From contig VERI01000013.1 of NCBI GenBank assembly GCA_018882785.1, positions 1 to 40,028 on the forward strand: a stretch of DNA of 40,028 nucleotides. The letters run 5' to 3'. The DNA is from Burkholderiaceae bacterium. Its GTDB lineage: Bacteria > Pseudomonadota > Gammaproteobacteria > Burkholderiales > Burkholderiaceae_A. Under the pieces are notes generated by a model. The model was not told where the DNA came from and did not search any database. It saw only the letters and a program-made list of their open reading frames with translations. The translations under genes were made by a program, and so were the position numbers. Below are positions 1 to 8,746 of this stretch, one piece after another. Positions within the stretch are counted from its first letter, which is position 1; every line of letters starts with the position of its first letter.

Positions 1-643
1 GATCTATGGCTTCAATTTTTACCGGCACGCGGTCAGTAATGCCTGCAGAAATAGGCGTTGGTTGCGGCAATTTCAGTTCGGCGCCAGTCAGCGCCGCTAC
101 TTCACGGGCCACACCCGCAATCGATAAACAATCTGCACGATTTGGCGTGAGTTTGAGCGTGAGCACCTGCGCATCGAGATTGAGTGCCTCGCGCACATTC
201 TTGCCAAGCGATGAAGAAAGCGTCGCTGGCAAGGCAATCAACCCTTCCGCATCTTCGGCAATTCCCAACTCCTTTGCGGAGCACAACATGCCCTGGCTTT
301 CCACGCCGCGCATCTTGGCGCGTTTGATCTTGAATCCACCCGGCAACACTGCCCCTTCGGTAGCACAGGCCACCACCATATCGGGAACCACATTTGGCGC
401 ACCGCAGACAATTTGCAGAGGCTCACCGCCTGCGCCGATATCCACCTTGCACACGCGCAGACGATCCGCATCAGGATGCTTTTCGGTGGCAAGCACGCGT
501 GCGACCACCACACCGGAAAACTCTGGCGCCAATGCCGCTACCTCTTCCACCTCCAATCCGGCCATGGTGAGCCTATCGGCAAGCTGATCGGTCGTCAGTT
601 TGGGGTCGACAAAACTGCGCAGCCACTGTTCAGGAACTCTCAT
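1..643 (-). CDS. pheT: Phenylalanine--tRNA ligase beta subunit, N-terminal part (cut by window edge)
   Basis: This is the beta chain of the alpha2-beta2 cytoplasmic phenylalanyl-tRNA synthetase. Only the first 214 codons are inside the window; the rest lies beyond position 1. The ATG at 643 opens with MRVPEQWLRSFVD, a typical PheT start, followed by DQLADRLTMAGLEVEEV. The tRNA-binding (OB-fold) segment follows at about residues 40-150, with HPDADRLRVCKVD and QIVCGAPNV. The B3/B4 editing region would begin near the cut. It follows pheS with a 21-bp gap on the same strand, the usual pheST order. The family match is clear from the translated residues; nothing can be said about the missing C-terminal core. 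Confidence 0.96.
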   Translation of the reverse strand, partial: MRVPEQWLRSFVDPKLTTDQLADRLTMAGLEVEEVAALAPEFSGVVVARVLATEKHPDADRLRVCKVDIGAGGEPLQIVCGAPNVVPDMVVACATEGAVLPGGFKIKRAKMRGVESQGMLCSAKELGIAEDAEGLIALPATLSSSLGKNVREALNLDAQVLTLKLTPNRADCLSIAGVAREVAALTGAELKLPQPTPISAGITDRVPVKIEAID

Positions 644-664
644 CGCAATCCCTCACGCAACCCC

Positions 665-1681
665 TTAGGCAAACTGGCGCAAAAAGCGCAGATCATTTTC
701 AAAAAAGAGGCGCAAATCGCCAATGCCATAACGCAGCATGGTCATGCGCTCCAGGCCCGTGCCAAAAGCAAAACCAATGTAACGCTCGGGGTCCAGCCCA
801 AAGTTGCGCACCACCCTTGGGTGCACCTGGCCAGAGCCGGCAATTTCGAGCCATCGGCCCTTCAGCGGCCCGGATTCAAATTTCATATCGATCTCGGCCG
901 AAGGTTCAGTGAACGGAAAAAACGATGGCCGAAAACGCACCTGCAGCTGATCGGTTTCGAAAAACGCATGCAGGAAATTGGTGAACACCCCTTTGAGATC
1001 CGCGAACGAAACATCCTGCGCAATCCACAGGCCTTCAACCTGATGAAACATCGGCGAATGGGTGGCATCGCTATCCACCCGGTAGGTGCGGCCCGGGGCG
1101 ATCACCTTGATGGGTGGCGTATGGGTTTTGGCATAACGCACCTGCATGGGGCTGGTGTGAGTGCGAAGAAGAAGCGGCAGGCCCGTTTCATCTTTTTTCT
1201 CAAGATAGAACGTGTCCTGCATGGAGCGGGCCGGATGGTTTTCGGGGTTGTTGAGCGCGGTGAAGTTCATCCAGTCGGATTCAATCTCCGGGCCATCGGC
1301 CACATCGAACCCGATGGAATGAAAAATTTCTTCAACACGCCGCCAAGTCCGAATCACGGGATGAATGGCACCAACACCGCGTCCGCGGCCATCCAGCGAA
1401 ACATCTATCGCTTCGCTTGATAACCGTGAATTGAGTTCAGCATCGGCAATTGCAGCACGCCGTTGTGCAAGCAGGTGTTCGATTTCCTGCTTGGCGTTAT
1501 TGATCTGGGCGCCGAGTGTTTTTTTGGTCTCGACATCGGCGGCGCCGAGCGCCTTTAAGCGCTCGGTCAGCGCACCGCTTTTACCCAAAAACTTTGCCTT
1601 GGCGTTTTCCAGGGCCGCCGCATCGGCGGCCTGGGCAAACGCATCTTCGGCGTCGCGAACGAGCCGGTCAAGGTCTGTCAT
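665..1681 (-). CDS. pheS: Phenylalanine--tRNA ligase alpha subunit
   Basis: Catalytic alpha subunit of phenylalanyl-tRNA synthetase, a class II aminoacyl-tRNA synthetase that charges tRNA-Phe. The 338 residues match the usual bacterial PheS length. The N-terminal 85 residues or so form the coiled-coil arm (Ala/Lys/Glu-rich, ending in [14 protein letters not shown]). The catalytic domain contains motif 2-like FHQVEGLWI and the C-terminal motif 3 [15 protein letters not shown], with [18 protein letters not shown] at the end. The ATG at 1681 is preceded by AAGGGG five bases upstream. It lies 19 bp after rplT and 21 bp before pheT in the same direction, so the subunits are almost certainly co-transcribed with the ribosomal protein genes. 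Confidence 0.98.
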   Translation of the reverse strand: MTDLDRLVRDAEDAFAQAADAAALENAKAKFLGKSGALTERLKALGAADVETKKTLGAQINNAKQEIEHLLAQRRAAIADAELNSRLSSEAIDVSLDGRGRGVGAIHPVIRTWRRVEEIFHSIGFDVADGPEIESDWMNFTALNNPENHPARSMQDTFYLEKKDETGLPLLLRTHTSPMQVRYAKTHTPPIKVIAPGRTYRVDSDATHSPMFHQVEGLWIAQDVSFADLKGVFTNFLHAFFETDQLQVRFRPSFFPFTEPSAEIDMKFESGPLKGRWLEIAGSGQVHPRVVRNFGLDPERYIGFAFGTGLERMTMLRYGIGDLRLFFENDLRFLRQFA

Positions 1682-1700
1682 GGCAACCCCTTAGCGAAAC

Positions 1701-2060
1701 TTACTTGCCCAGGGCGACTTTGACAGTGCTGATGATCGATGCAAATGCGGGCTTGTCGAACACCGCGAGATCAGCGAGCACTTTGCGATCAAGATCGATG
1801 TTGGCCTTTTTCAGGCCCGCAATGAAACGGCTGTAATTGATGTCGTGCGCACGGCAGGCCGCATTAATCCGGGTGATCCAGAGTGCACGGAACACGCGTT
1901 TACGGTTGCGACGGTCGCGATAGGCATACTGGCCGGCACGCATGACGGCCTGCTTGGCGACACGGAATACATTGTTGCGGCGACCACGAAATCCCTTGGC
2001 CAGAGCCAGGATCTTCTTGTGACGGGCGCGTGCGGTAACTCCACGTTTTACGCGAGGCAT
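1701..2060 (-). CDS. rplT: 50S ribosomal protein L20
   Basis: Ribosomal protein L20, an early 23S rRNA-binding assembly protein of the large subunit. The 119-residue length and the sequence are canonical: [16 protein letters not shown], then [14 protein letters not shown] and [15 protein letters not shown], all very basic. In gamma- and other proteobacteria L20 also represses translation of rpmI and its own gene by binding the mRNA between infC and rpmI; whether that happens here is inference, but the leader here is unusual (see the repeat at 2371-2448). AGGAGA stands just upstream of the ATG at 2060. It lies 12 bp after rpmI. Confidence 0.98.
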   Translation of the reverse strand: MPRVKRGVTARARHKKILALAKGFRGRRNNVFRVAKQAVMRAGQYAYRDRRNRKRVFRALWITRINAACRAHDINYSRFIAGLKKANIDLDRKVLADLAVFDKPAFASIISTVKVALGK

Positions 2061-2072
2061 AGCTGTTCTCCT

Positions 2073-2270
2073 TTAAGCGTAGGGCATCATGTCGCGGACA
2101 CGCTGGATATCCGACTCGTGCACGGTAAGGGTTCCGCGCAGCTGACGCTTGTTTTTGGTTGTACGCTTGGTCAGGATGTGACGCTTGGTGGCATGTGCGC
2201 GCTTAATTGAGCCGCTTCCACGGGCCATAAAGCGCTTTGCAGCCGCCTTTTTGGTCTTCATTTTGGGCAT
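2073..2270 (-). CDS. rpmI: 50S ribosomal protein L35
   Basis: Small basic large-subunit protein L35, 65 residues. It starts [14 protein letters not shown] and ends in RVRDMMPYA, with the [16 protein letters not shown] core typical of the family. The ATG at 2270 has CGGAG six bases upstream. A short inverted repeat (2288-2301 in plus coordinates) stands just before that ribosome-binding site, and a 14-bp tandem repeat fills much of the gap back to infC. It is the third gene of the thrS-infC-rpmI-rplT-pheST set and in relatives is the direct target of L20 translational repression. Confidence 0.97.
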   Translation of the reverse strand: MPKMKTKKAAAKRFMARGSGSIKRAHATKRHILTKRTTKNKRQLRGTLTVHESDIQRVRDMMPYA

Positions 2271-2287
2271 GATGTGCTCCGTTTTAA

Positions 2288-2301
2288 CACCTGCTCAGGT
2301 G
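2288..2301 (-). promoter_or_regulatory. Inverted repeat (hairpin) in the rpmI leader
   Basis: On the minus (mRNA) strand the sequence reads CACCTG-AG-CAGGTG, a perfect 6-bp inverted repeat with a two-base centre (a four-base loop if the inner pair opens). It sits immediately before TTAAAA and the CGGAG ribosome-binding site of rpmI. The downstream arm CAGGTG is the same hexamer that occurs five times in the tandem array at 2371-2448, so the CACCTG arm could pair either with its local partner or with any upstream copy. A regulatory role is inference, based on the known L20 operator in this gap in E. coli. Confidence 0.5.
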
Positions 2302-2370
2302 GCCGCAGCAATCGCTACGAGACACTTTGAAAACCTGGCGAGGCAACATTTTCACTACATAACATCCACT

Positions 2371-2448
2371 GCTTTACTACACCTGCTTTACTACACCTGC
2401 TTTACTACACCTGCTTTACTACACCTGCTTTACTACACCTGCTTTACT
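2371..2448 (-). repeat. 14-bp direct tandem repeat, 5 full copies plus a partial sixth
   Basis: On the plus strand the unit GCTTTACTACACCT is repeated perfectly from 2371, 2385, 2399, 2413 and 2427, followed by a partial copy (GCTTTACT) at 2441-2448. On the mRNA strand each unit reads AGGTGTAGTAAAGC. The array lies in the roughly 210-bp gap between infC and rpmI. The unit length is not a multiple of three and the copies are identical, which suggests recent slippage growth. Each junction carries the hexamer CAGGTG (mRNA sense), which also forms an arm of the hairpin before rpmI. There are no unique spacers, so it is not a CRISPR array. Confidence 0.95.
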
Positions 2449-2480
2449 CCATTCACTTCAACGTCTTTTTCTGCAACCGC

Positions 2481-3002
2481 CTATTTCTTTTTCTTCGGCG
2501 CCATCACCATCACCATCTGGCGGCCCTCTAACTTGGGCATCTGCTCGACCTGGGCAGCCTGGTCCAGGTCTAGTCTTAACCGCTCTAACTGCCGAATGCC
2601 GTACTCCTGGTGGACCATCTCCCGGCCCCGAAAGCGCAAGGTAATCTTGACCTTGTCACCCTCTTCGAGAAACCGCAGCAAATTGCGCAGCTTCACTTGG
2701 TAATCGTTCTCATCCGTGCCTGGCCGAAACTTGACCTCTTTGACCTGGATGATTTTCTGCTTTAACCGCGCATCGTGAGCCCGCTTCTGCTCCTGGTACT
2801 TGAACTTGCCGTAGTCCATTAACTTGCAGACTGGTGGCTCGGCCTGAGGCGCAATCTCGACGAGGTCTACATCTGCCTCTTCTGCCATTCGGATTGCCTC
2901 TGCAACCCTGACGATGCCGATGGCCTCGTTGTCCACCCCAACCAGCCGAATCTCTGGCGCCGTAATTTCACCGTTAATGCGATGCGAGCGATCTGTAGCG
3001 AT
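2481..3002 (-). CDS. infC: Translation initiation factor IF-3 (non-ATG start)
   Basis: IF3 binds the 30S subunit, checks the start-codon/initiator-tRNA pairing and prevents premature 50S joining. The family match is strong: [19 protein letters not shown] near the N-terminus, [33 protein letters not shown] and RFRGREM, ending in APKKKK. The first ATG in frame (2936) would remove the first 22 conserved residues. Reading upstream, the frame continues to an ATC at 3002 (plus an ATA one codon earlier), preceded by AAAGGGA at a good distance. ATC at 3002 gives 173 residues, the normal length. A rare start codon in infC is known to permit autoregulation by IF3 itself; here the exact codon is inferred. 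It follows thrS by 39 bp. Confidence 0.93.
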   Translation of the reverse strand: MATDRSHRINGEITAPEIRLVGVDNEAIGIVRVAEAIRMAEEADVDLVEIAPQAEPPVCKLMDYGKFKYQEQKRAHDARLKQKIIQVKEVKFRPGTDENDYQVKLRNLLRFLEEGDKVKITLRFRGREMVHQEYGIRQLERLRLDLDQAAQVEQMPKLEGRQMVMVMAPKKKK

Positions 3003-3041
3003 TATTGAATTCCCTTTAAAAACTTAAAAAATTCGGACGCC

Positions 3042-4949
3042 TTATTGGCGCGACCGGATCTCTTGGTCGAGACGGTCAGCAAAGGCGTCCGAAGTCATGG
3101 CCCCTAGATCTTTGCCCCCACGTCCCCGCACGGTGACCTGGGAGGACGCCCGCTCCTGATCACCCACGACCAGGATATAGGGCACCTTCTGAAGGCTTAA
3201 CTCTCTGATTTTAAGGGAGATTTTCTCTCCCCGCAAATCGGAGTCGACCCGAAAGCCCCTGGCCTGCAGGCTTTTCGCAACACCCGCGGCATATTCCGCC
3301 TGGGCATCTGTGATCGAGGCGACCACGGCCTGGACCGGCGCCAGCCAGACTGGCATCGCCCCCGCATGGTTCTCGATCAGAATGCCGATGAACCGCTCCA
3401 GGGACCCCACAATGGCCCGATGCAGCATAACGGGTGGTTTTCGGGTGTTATCGGCATCGACAAACTCCGCCCCCAGCCGCACCGGCATATTGAAATCCAC
3501 CTGGATGGTGCCGCACTGCCAGATCCTGCCCAGTGAGTCCTTCAGCGAATACTCGATCTTGGGGCCATAAAAAGCCCCCTCACCCTTGAGCTCCTGCCAT
3601 TCCACGCCCACGTTGTTGAGCGCCTCGGCCAGGGCACGCTCTGCCTTATCCCAGCTCTCATCGGAGCCCACCCGATTGACTGGCCGGGTCGACAGCCGGT
3701 AAATCACGTTCTCGAACCCGAAGTCCTTGTAGACCTGGAGTAGCTTGCGGGTGAAGGCGTCGACCTCGGACTGGATCTGATCTTCGGTACAGAAAATATG
3801 GCCATCATCCTGGGTAAAACCGCGTACCCGCAGCAGCCCATGCAGGCTTCCCGATGACTCATTGCGATGGCATGAACCAAACTCACCGTATCGCAGAGGC
3901 AGGTCGCGATACGAGCGCAGCCCAGAGTTGAACACCTGGATATGGCCCGGACAGTTCATCGGCTTCACGGCATAGTCACGGTTCTCAGATGCAGTGGTGA
4001 ACATGTTGTCTTTGTAGTGTTCCCAGTGCCCGGAGGCCTCCCAGAGCGAGCGATCAAGAATCTGAGGACAACGGATCTCCTGATAGCCCGCCTCGACGTA
4101 GACACGGCGAAGGTACTGCTCAACCTGCTGCCAGATGGACCATCCTTTGGGATGCCAGAACACCATGCCTGGCGCGTTGTCTTGCATATGAAAGAGATCG
4201 AGCGCCTTACCCAGCTTGCGGTGATCGCGTTTTTCGGCCTCTTCAATCTGATGCAGGTAGGCGTCCAGCTCTTCCTTCTTGGCGAACGCCGTGCCGTAGA
4301 CCCGCTGCAACATCTCGTTACGATGATCCCCGCGCCAATAGGCTCCGGCAACTTTCATCAGCTTAAACACTTTGAGCTTACCCGTTGAGGGCACATGGGG
4401 CCCTCGGCAGAGGTCTACAAAACCACCCTCGCGATACAAGGAAATCTGTTCACCCTTCGGAATGGATTCGATGATCTCGGCCTTGTACTTCTCGCCCATC
4501 GACAGAAATAGCTTGATCGCCTCATCACGATCCCAGACCTCGCGCACGATCGGTTCGTCTTTTGCGGCAAGCTCGCGCATTCTTGACTCAATGGCCGCAA
4601 GGTCCTCCGGGGTGAGGGGGCGCGAATATGAAAAGTCATAATAAAACCCGTGCTCGATCACCGGGCCAATCGTGACCTGTAGGCCAGGAAACAGCTGCTG
4701 GGCAGCGTAGGCCAGCAGGTGGGCAGAGGAATGTCGGATGATCTCCAGACCCTCCGGATCACGGTCGGTCACGATCGCCAAACGGGCGTCGCGCTCAACC
4801 AGAAAACTCGTATCCACAAGCTGACCATCGACCTTGCCGGCAATGGCCGCCTTAGCGAGTCCAGCACCGATGCTTGACGCTATTTCTGAGACACGGACGG
4901 GCTGGGGAAAGGTTCGGAGAGAACCATCCGGAAGGGTGATATTGACCAT
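3042..4949 (-). CDS. thrS: Threonine--tRNA ligase
   Basis: Threonyl-tRNA synthetase, a class II enzyme that charges tRNA-Thr and edits mis-charged serine. The 635 residues are full length. Domains in order: N-terminal TGS domain ([14 protein letters not shown]), editing domain with [16 protein letters not shown] and the later [16 protein letters not shown], catalytic core with [10 protein letters not shown], motif 2 [12 protein letters not shown] and motif 3 [17 protein letters not shown], then the anticodon-binding domain. Zinc ligands Cys (in MNCPGH) and the His residues are visible. The ATG at 4949 follows AAAAGG. It is the first gene of the translation operon; the 81-bp gap upstream separates it from the carboxylase gene at 5031. 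Confidence 0.98.
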   Translation of the reverse strand: MVNITLPDGSLRTFPQPVRVSEIASSIGAGLAKAAIAGKVDGQLVDTSFLVERDARLAIVTDRDPEGLEIIRHSSAHLLAYAAQQLFPGLQVTIGPVIEHGFYYDFSYSRPLTPEDLAAIESRMRELAAKDEPIVREVWDRDEAIKLFLSMGEKYKAEIIESIPKGEQISLYREGGFVDLCRGPHVPSTGKLKVFKLMKVAGAYWRGDHRNEMLQRVYGTAFAKKEELDAYLHQIEEAEKRDHRKLGKALDLFHMQDNAPGMVFWHPKGWSIWQQVEQYLRRVYVEAGYQEIRCPQILDRSLWEASGHWEHYKDNMFTTASENRDYAVKPMNCPGHIQVFNSGLRSYRDLPLRYGEFGSCHRNESSGSLHGLLRVRGFTQDDGHIFCTEDQIQSEVDAFTRKLLQVYKDFGFENVIYRLSTRPVNRVGSDESWDKAERALAEALNNVGVEWQELKGEGAFYGPKIEYSLKDSLGRIWQCGTIQVDFNMPVRLGAEFVDADNTRKPPVMLHRAIVGSLERFIGILIENHAGAMPVWLAPVQAVVASITDAQAEYAAGVAKSLQARGFRVDSDLRGEKISLKIRELSLQKVPYILVVGDQERASSQVTVRGRGGKDLGAMTSDAFADRLDQEIRSRQ

Positions 4950-4998
4950 AAGCCTTTTAAAAGAGTACGCCGCACGGAGCGCAGAGGCCTCTATTCTA

Positions 4999-5019
4999 AG
5001 GGGCGCGGACGCAGCCCCT
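4999..5019 (-). other. GC-rich hairpin between the carboxylase gene and thrS
   Basis: AGGGGC (4999-5004) and GCCCCT (5014-5019) form a 6-bp stem around a nine-base loop. It lies 11 bp downstream of the stop codon of the methylcrotonyl-CoA carboxylase alpha gene and 49 bp before thrS, all on the minus strand. No run of T follows (TAGAAT does, which could also serve as a -10 element for thrS). It may be a weak terminator or part of the thrS leader; sequence alone does not decide. Confidence 0.35.
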
Positions 5020-5030
5020 CGCCAGGCCGA

Positions 5031-7085
5031 TTAGTGTGCCGCAGGCGGCTCTTGGTACTTCAGCAGGACAGCGCCCTCGGAGACCTGATCCTGGGCGGAG
5101 AAAAAGATCTCCTCAATCACTCCATCCCGCGGGGCGGAGATCGTCTGTTCAAGCTTCATGGCACTGAGCACCATCAGCGGGTCGCCCTTTTTCACTGCAG
5201 CACCCGGCGCGCACATCACCGACAGGACCAGCCCAGGCATTGGCGCACGCAGCGAGGCGTCTGCATCTTCTGCCCCCTCGCCCGCGGCGTACAAGTCCAC
5301 TAGGCGAAGATCAAACTCCGCCTCCACAGTGCGCACATGAATCAAACCGGGCTGCTCAGGATCTGCACGGACCTGCCCCTTGATGGTGATTTCACCAAAG
5401 TGAACCAGCAGGGAACCCTCATCATCGAGACGCGTCCAGCGGAAACGTTCCTGCTGCTGCAACACCCGCAGCGTCGACGAGGATTGATCGAATTGCGCAA
5501 CGATTCTCTCTGCGGCAGGTGACTTCTCTGATGACAGGAGAAAGTCAAAACTTCTCACGACGGGCTCAAAAAGCCGCCAGCCATCATGCAACGCCCAGGG
5601 ATCACGTTCTGAGTGCGGCAGCACCACACCAGGCACACTGCTGCGGCCCGACTGCTCCGAGCTCAACAGGCCCGCAACAGCAAGACACAGGGCCGGCACG
5701 TCCGGCGCATCCTGAGACTGCAGCGCCTGCCAGTGCCGGGCCATCAGGCCCGTAAACAGCCGGCCTGCAATGAAGTCATCAAGGCCAAGCATTCGCCGGT
5801 GCAGGCCCACATTGGATCCAACACCGGCAAATACGCAATGCTGAAGGCTCATCTGTAGCCGGGCAATCGCAGCATTCCGATCGGGCGCCCAACAGATCAA
5901 CTTTGTGAGCATCGAGTCATAAAACAATGTGATCTCATCGCCCTGCTGCACACCGGTATCCACCCGTACATGACCAGGAACACTGAGGGGAAGCCTCAGG
6001 TAATTGATTTTTCCAGTTGCCGGTAAAAAATCGCGCGCAGCATCCTCGGCGCAGATCCGAACCTCAATCGCATGTCCACGGCTTGTGATCTCAGACTGGG
6101 CCAATGGTATCGGCTCGCCCCGCGCTATTCGAATCTGCCACTCCACCAGATCAAGGCCAGTCACCATCTCGGTGACCGGGTGCTCCACCTGGAGTCGTGT
6201 ATTCATCTCCATGAAGTAAAACTCGCCCACACGACCCTGAGCATCGGTCTGGGCAATAAACTCAACCGTACCGGCACCGCGATAATCAATACCACTCACG
6301 GCCCGCACGGCTGCATCACATATCGCTTTGCGCTGCTCGGCCGACAACCCCGGGGCGGGCGACTCCTCAATGAGCTTCTGATGACGCCGCTGGGTCGAGC
6401 AGTCTCGCTCAAATAGATGGACGACGTTGCCATGTGCATCGGCGAATACCTGGACCTCGATGTGGCGGGCCATCGGCAGATAGCGCTCAATCAACACACG
6501 ATCATCGGCAAAGCCCGCCTTCGCCTCTCGCTGGCACGACTGCAATGCAGACTCAAAGGCATCGGCCTGCTCGACAATCCTGATGCCGCGACCACCACCA
6601 CCGGCAACCGCCTTGATCATGACCGGGAAACCAATTCGAACCGCCTCTGATTTGAGCTTGTCCGCAGACTGGTCTTCGCCGCTGTAGCCGGGTACGGTGG
6701 GCACCCCCATCCTGTCCATCAGCAATTTGGCGGCCGACTTCGATCCCATCAGTTCGATGGCCGCAGGGGGTGGTCCAATAAATATCAGACCGGCACGTCT
6801 GCAGGCATCAGCAAAGGCGGTGTTCTCGGAGAGAAACCCATAGCCAGGATGGACTGCTTGTGCACCCGTTGCCTGGGCGGCCTTGATCAGGGCATCGATT
6901 GCGAGATAACTCTCTGCGGGCAACGGCCCACCCACACGCACGGCCTCGTCGGCCATCGCTACATGCATCGCGTGCTGATCCGCATCTGAATAGACAGCGA
7001 CGCTACGGATGCCCATCCTGCGACAGGTCTGAATAATCCTGCAGGCGATTTCGCCACGGTTGGCAATAAGAATTTTCGAGATCAT
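5031..7085 (-). CDS. liuD: 3-methylcrotonyl-CoA carboxylase, biotin-carrying alpha subunit
   Basis: Biotin carboxylase plus biotin carrier chain of 3-methylcrotonyl-CoA carboxylase (leucine degradation, ATP and bicarbonate dependent). Order: biotin carboxylase N-domain (ISKILIANRGEIACR), ATP-grasp with AVAGGGGRGIRIV and FYFMEMNTRLQVEHPVTE, biotin carboxylase C-domain, a linker domain, and a C-terminal biotinyl domain with VLSAMKLEQ. The biotin lysine is about residue 644 of 684. The ATG at 7085 is preferred over the upstream in-frame TTG at 7106 because the family starts here and GGAA lies just upstream. It follows the beta subunit by 29 bp, which fixes the substrate as methylcrotonyl-CoA rather than propionyl-CoA with good likelihood. 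The biotin motif reads Ser-Ala-Met-Lys where many relatives have Glu-Ala-Met-Lys. Confidence 0.93.
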   Translation of the reverse strand: MISKILIANRGEIACRIIQTCRRMGIRSVAVYSDADQHAMHVAMADEAVRVGGPLPAESYLAIDALIKAAQATGAQAVHPGYGFLSENTAFADACRRAGLIFIGPPPAAIELMGSKSAAKLLMDRMGVPTVPGYSGEDQSADKLKSEAVRIGFPVMIKAVAGGGGRGIRIVEQADAFESALQSCQREAKAGFADDRVLIERYLPMARHIEVQVFADAHGNVVHLFERDCSTQRRHQKLIEESPAPGLSAEQRKAICDAAVRAVSGIDYRGAGTVEFIAQTDAQGRVGEFYFMEMNTRLQVEHPVTEMVTGLDLVEWQIRIARGEPIPLAQSEITSRGHAIEVRICAEDAARDFLPATGKINYLRLPLSVPGHVRVDTGVQQGDEITLFYDSMLTKLICWAPDRNAAIARLQMSLQHCVFAGVGSNVGLHRRMLGLDDFIAGRLFTGLMARHWQALQSQDAPDVPALCLAVAGLLSSEQSGRSSVPGVVLPHSERDPWALHDGWRLFEPVVRSFDFLLSSEKSPAAERIVAQFDQSSSTLRVLQQQERFRWTRLDDEGSLLVHFGEITIKGQVRADPEQPGLIHVRTVEAEFDLRLVDLYAAGEGAEDADASLRAPMPGLVLSVMCAPGAAVKKGDPLMVLSAMKLEQTISAPRDGVIEEIFFSAQDQVSEGAVLLKYQEPPAAH

Positions 7086-7114
7086 CGGGTTCCGCGCTGT
7101 CTGCAATGACGGCC

Positions 7115-8737
7115 TTACATTCGAAACACGCCGAAACGGGTTTCGGGAACAGGCGCATGCAGGCTCGCTGCCAGGCCCAGTCCAAGTACCCGCCGCGTAT
7201 CGGCCGGATCAATCACACCGTCATCCCAGAGCCGGGCTGTTGCGTAATAGGGATGCCCCTCGCGCTCGTACTTCTCACGAATCGGCGCTTTAAAAGTCTC
7301 TTCGTCCGCAGCACTCCAATCCACGCCCTTGAGCTTTAGGCCATCACGGCGCACAGTCGCCAATACGCTGGCCGCCTGCTCACCACCCATGACGGAAATC
7401 CGTGCGTTGGGCCACATCCACAGCATCCGAGGAGAAAACGCCCGGCCGCACATGCCGTAGTTCCCCGCCCCAAAGGAGCCTCCGATGATGACCGTAAACT
7501 TTGGAACGGCCGCCGTTGCAACAGCCGTTACAAGTTTCGCTCCGTGCTTGGCAATTCCCTCGTTTTCATAACGACGGCCCACCATGAATCCAGTGATGTT
7601 CTGTAAAAAGACGATGGGAATTCTGCGTTGACAACAAAGCTCGATGAAGTGGGCGCCCTTTTGTGCGCTCTCCGAAAATAAAATCCCATTGTTGGCAATG
7701 ATGCCGACCGAGTATCCATGGATACTTGCGAAGCCGGTTACAAGCGTCCCGCCGTATCGGGACTTAAATTCATCGAGCTCAGAGCCATCAACAATACGTG
7801 CAATGACCTCGCGGACATCATAGGGGTGCCGTGAATCCTTGGGCACAACCCCATAAATCTCGTGCGGCGCGTAGAGCGGCGCACGAATCACCGGACGATC
7901 CGCAGGCCGGCCTGCAGGCCGGTTGAGTCGGGCAACCAGCCGCCGTGCAATGCCAAGCGCATGGCCATCATGAAGTGCAAAGTGATCCGCGACCCCGGAC
8001 AGCCGTGTGTGAACATCGGCACCCCCCAGGTCCTCGGCGCTCACTTCTTCACCGGTAGCCGCCTTCACCAATGGCGGACCACCAAGAAAAATCGTTCCCT
8101 GCTCTTTCACAATCACGGACTCATCGCTCATCGCCGGGACATAGGCGCCACCTGCAGTGCACGAGCCCATCACCACTGCAATCTGGGTGATGCCCTTGGC
8201 CGACATCTGTGCCTGATTAAAAAAAATCCGGCCAAAGTGCTCACGATCGGGGAACACGTCGTCCTGATTCGGCAAATTGGCGCCGCCCGAATCGACGAGA
8301 TAGACACAGGGGAGATTATTCTGCTCGGCGATCTCCTGGGCACGCAGGTGTTTTTTTACTGTCATCGGGAAATAAGTTCCCCCTTTGACCGTTGCATCAT
8401 TGCAGACCACGACGCAAAGCTGGCCAGAGATTCGTCCAATACCGGTGATCAGGCCAGCGCCAGGCGCCGCATCACTGCCGTCCGGATCTCGATACACACC
8501 AAAGCCTGCCAAGGGCGAAAACTCTAGAAATGGACTGCCCGGATCGAGCAGCATGTCCACCCGGTCGCGCGGCAGAAGCTTGCCACGGGAGAGATGCTTC
8601 TGACGTGCAGACTCGCCCCCGCCGAGGCTTGCCTGCGCCACTTTCGCCCGCAGGTCATCGACAAGCTGACGCATCGACGCCGCGTTGGACTGGAAGGCCT
8701 CCGACCGTGTGTTAAGAGAGGATTGAATCACCGACAC
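7115..8737 (-). CDS. liuB: 3-methylcrotonyl-CoA carboxylase, carboxyltransferase beta subunit
   Basis: Carboxyltransferase subunit that moves the carboxyl group from biotin to 3-methylcrotonyl-CoA, giving 3-methylglutaconyl-CoA. It is 540 residues long, as expected for MccB/LiuB. Visible signatures are [49 protein letters not shown], the second-half [15 protein letters not shown], and [16 protein letters not shown], with the FRM C-terminus common in this family. The start is GTG at 8737, nine bases after the dehydrogenase stop codon, with AGGA seven bases upstream; a second GTG two codons later is possible. It is translated between liuA and liuD; the enoyl-CoA hydratase gene often inserted between these in liu operons is absent here. 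Confidence 0.95.
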   Translation of the reverse strand: MSVIQSSLNTRSEAFQSNAASMRQLVDDLRAKVAQASLGGGESARQKHLSRGKLLPRDRVDMLLDPGSPFLEFSPLAGFGVYRDPDGSDAAPGAGLITGIGRISGQLCVVVCNDATVKGGTYFPMTVKKHLRAQEIAEQNNLPCVYLVDSGGANLPNQDDVFPDREHFGRIFFNQAQMSAKGITQIAVVMGSCTAGGAYVPAMSDESVIVKEQGTIFLGGPPLVKAATGEEVSAEDLGGADVHTRLSGVADHFALHDGHALGIARRLVARLNRPAGRPADRPVIRAPLYAPHEIYGVVPKDSRHPYDVREVIARIVDGSELDEFKSRYGGTLVTGFASIHGYSVGIIANNGILFSESAQKGAHFIELCCQRRIPIVFLQNITGFMVGRRYENEGIAKHGAKLVTAVATAAVPKFTVIIGGSFGAGNYGMCGRAFSPRMLWMWPNARISVMGGEQAASVLATVRRDGLKLKGVDWSAADEETFKAPIREKYEREGHPYYATARLWDDGVIDPADTRRVLGLGLAASLHAPVPETRFGVFRM

Positions 8738-8746
8738 GATCGGGTC

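Noticed and set aside
413-1420. 335-codon plus-strand open frame opposite pheS
   Set aside because: It runs antisense to pheS and pheT, has no ribosome-binding site and no recognisable motif. pheS explains the sequence fully.
2371-2448. Tandem repeat as a CRISPR array
   Set aside because: Units are head-to-tail with no spacers, and there are no cas genes.
2185-2703. 172-codon plus-strand frame across the tandem repeat
   Set aside because: It is antisense to rpmI and infC, and its middle is a low-complexity product of the 14-bp repeat. No start signal.
5031-8737. Carboxylase pair as propionyl-CoA or geranyl-CoA carboxylase
   Set aside because: Operon with isovaleryl-CoA dehydrogenase and the beta-subunit sequence pattern fit methylcrotonyl-CoA better; geranyl-CoA carboxylase would be expected with citronellol/geraniol pathway genes, which are absent.
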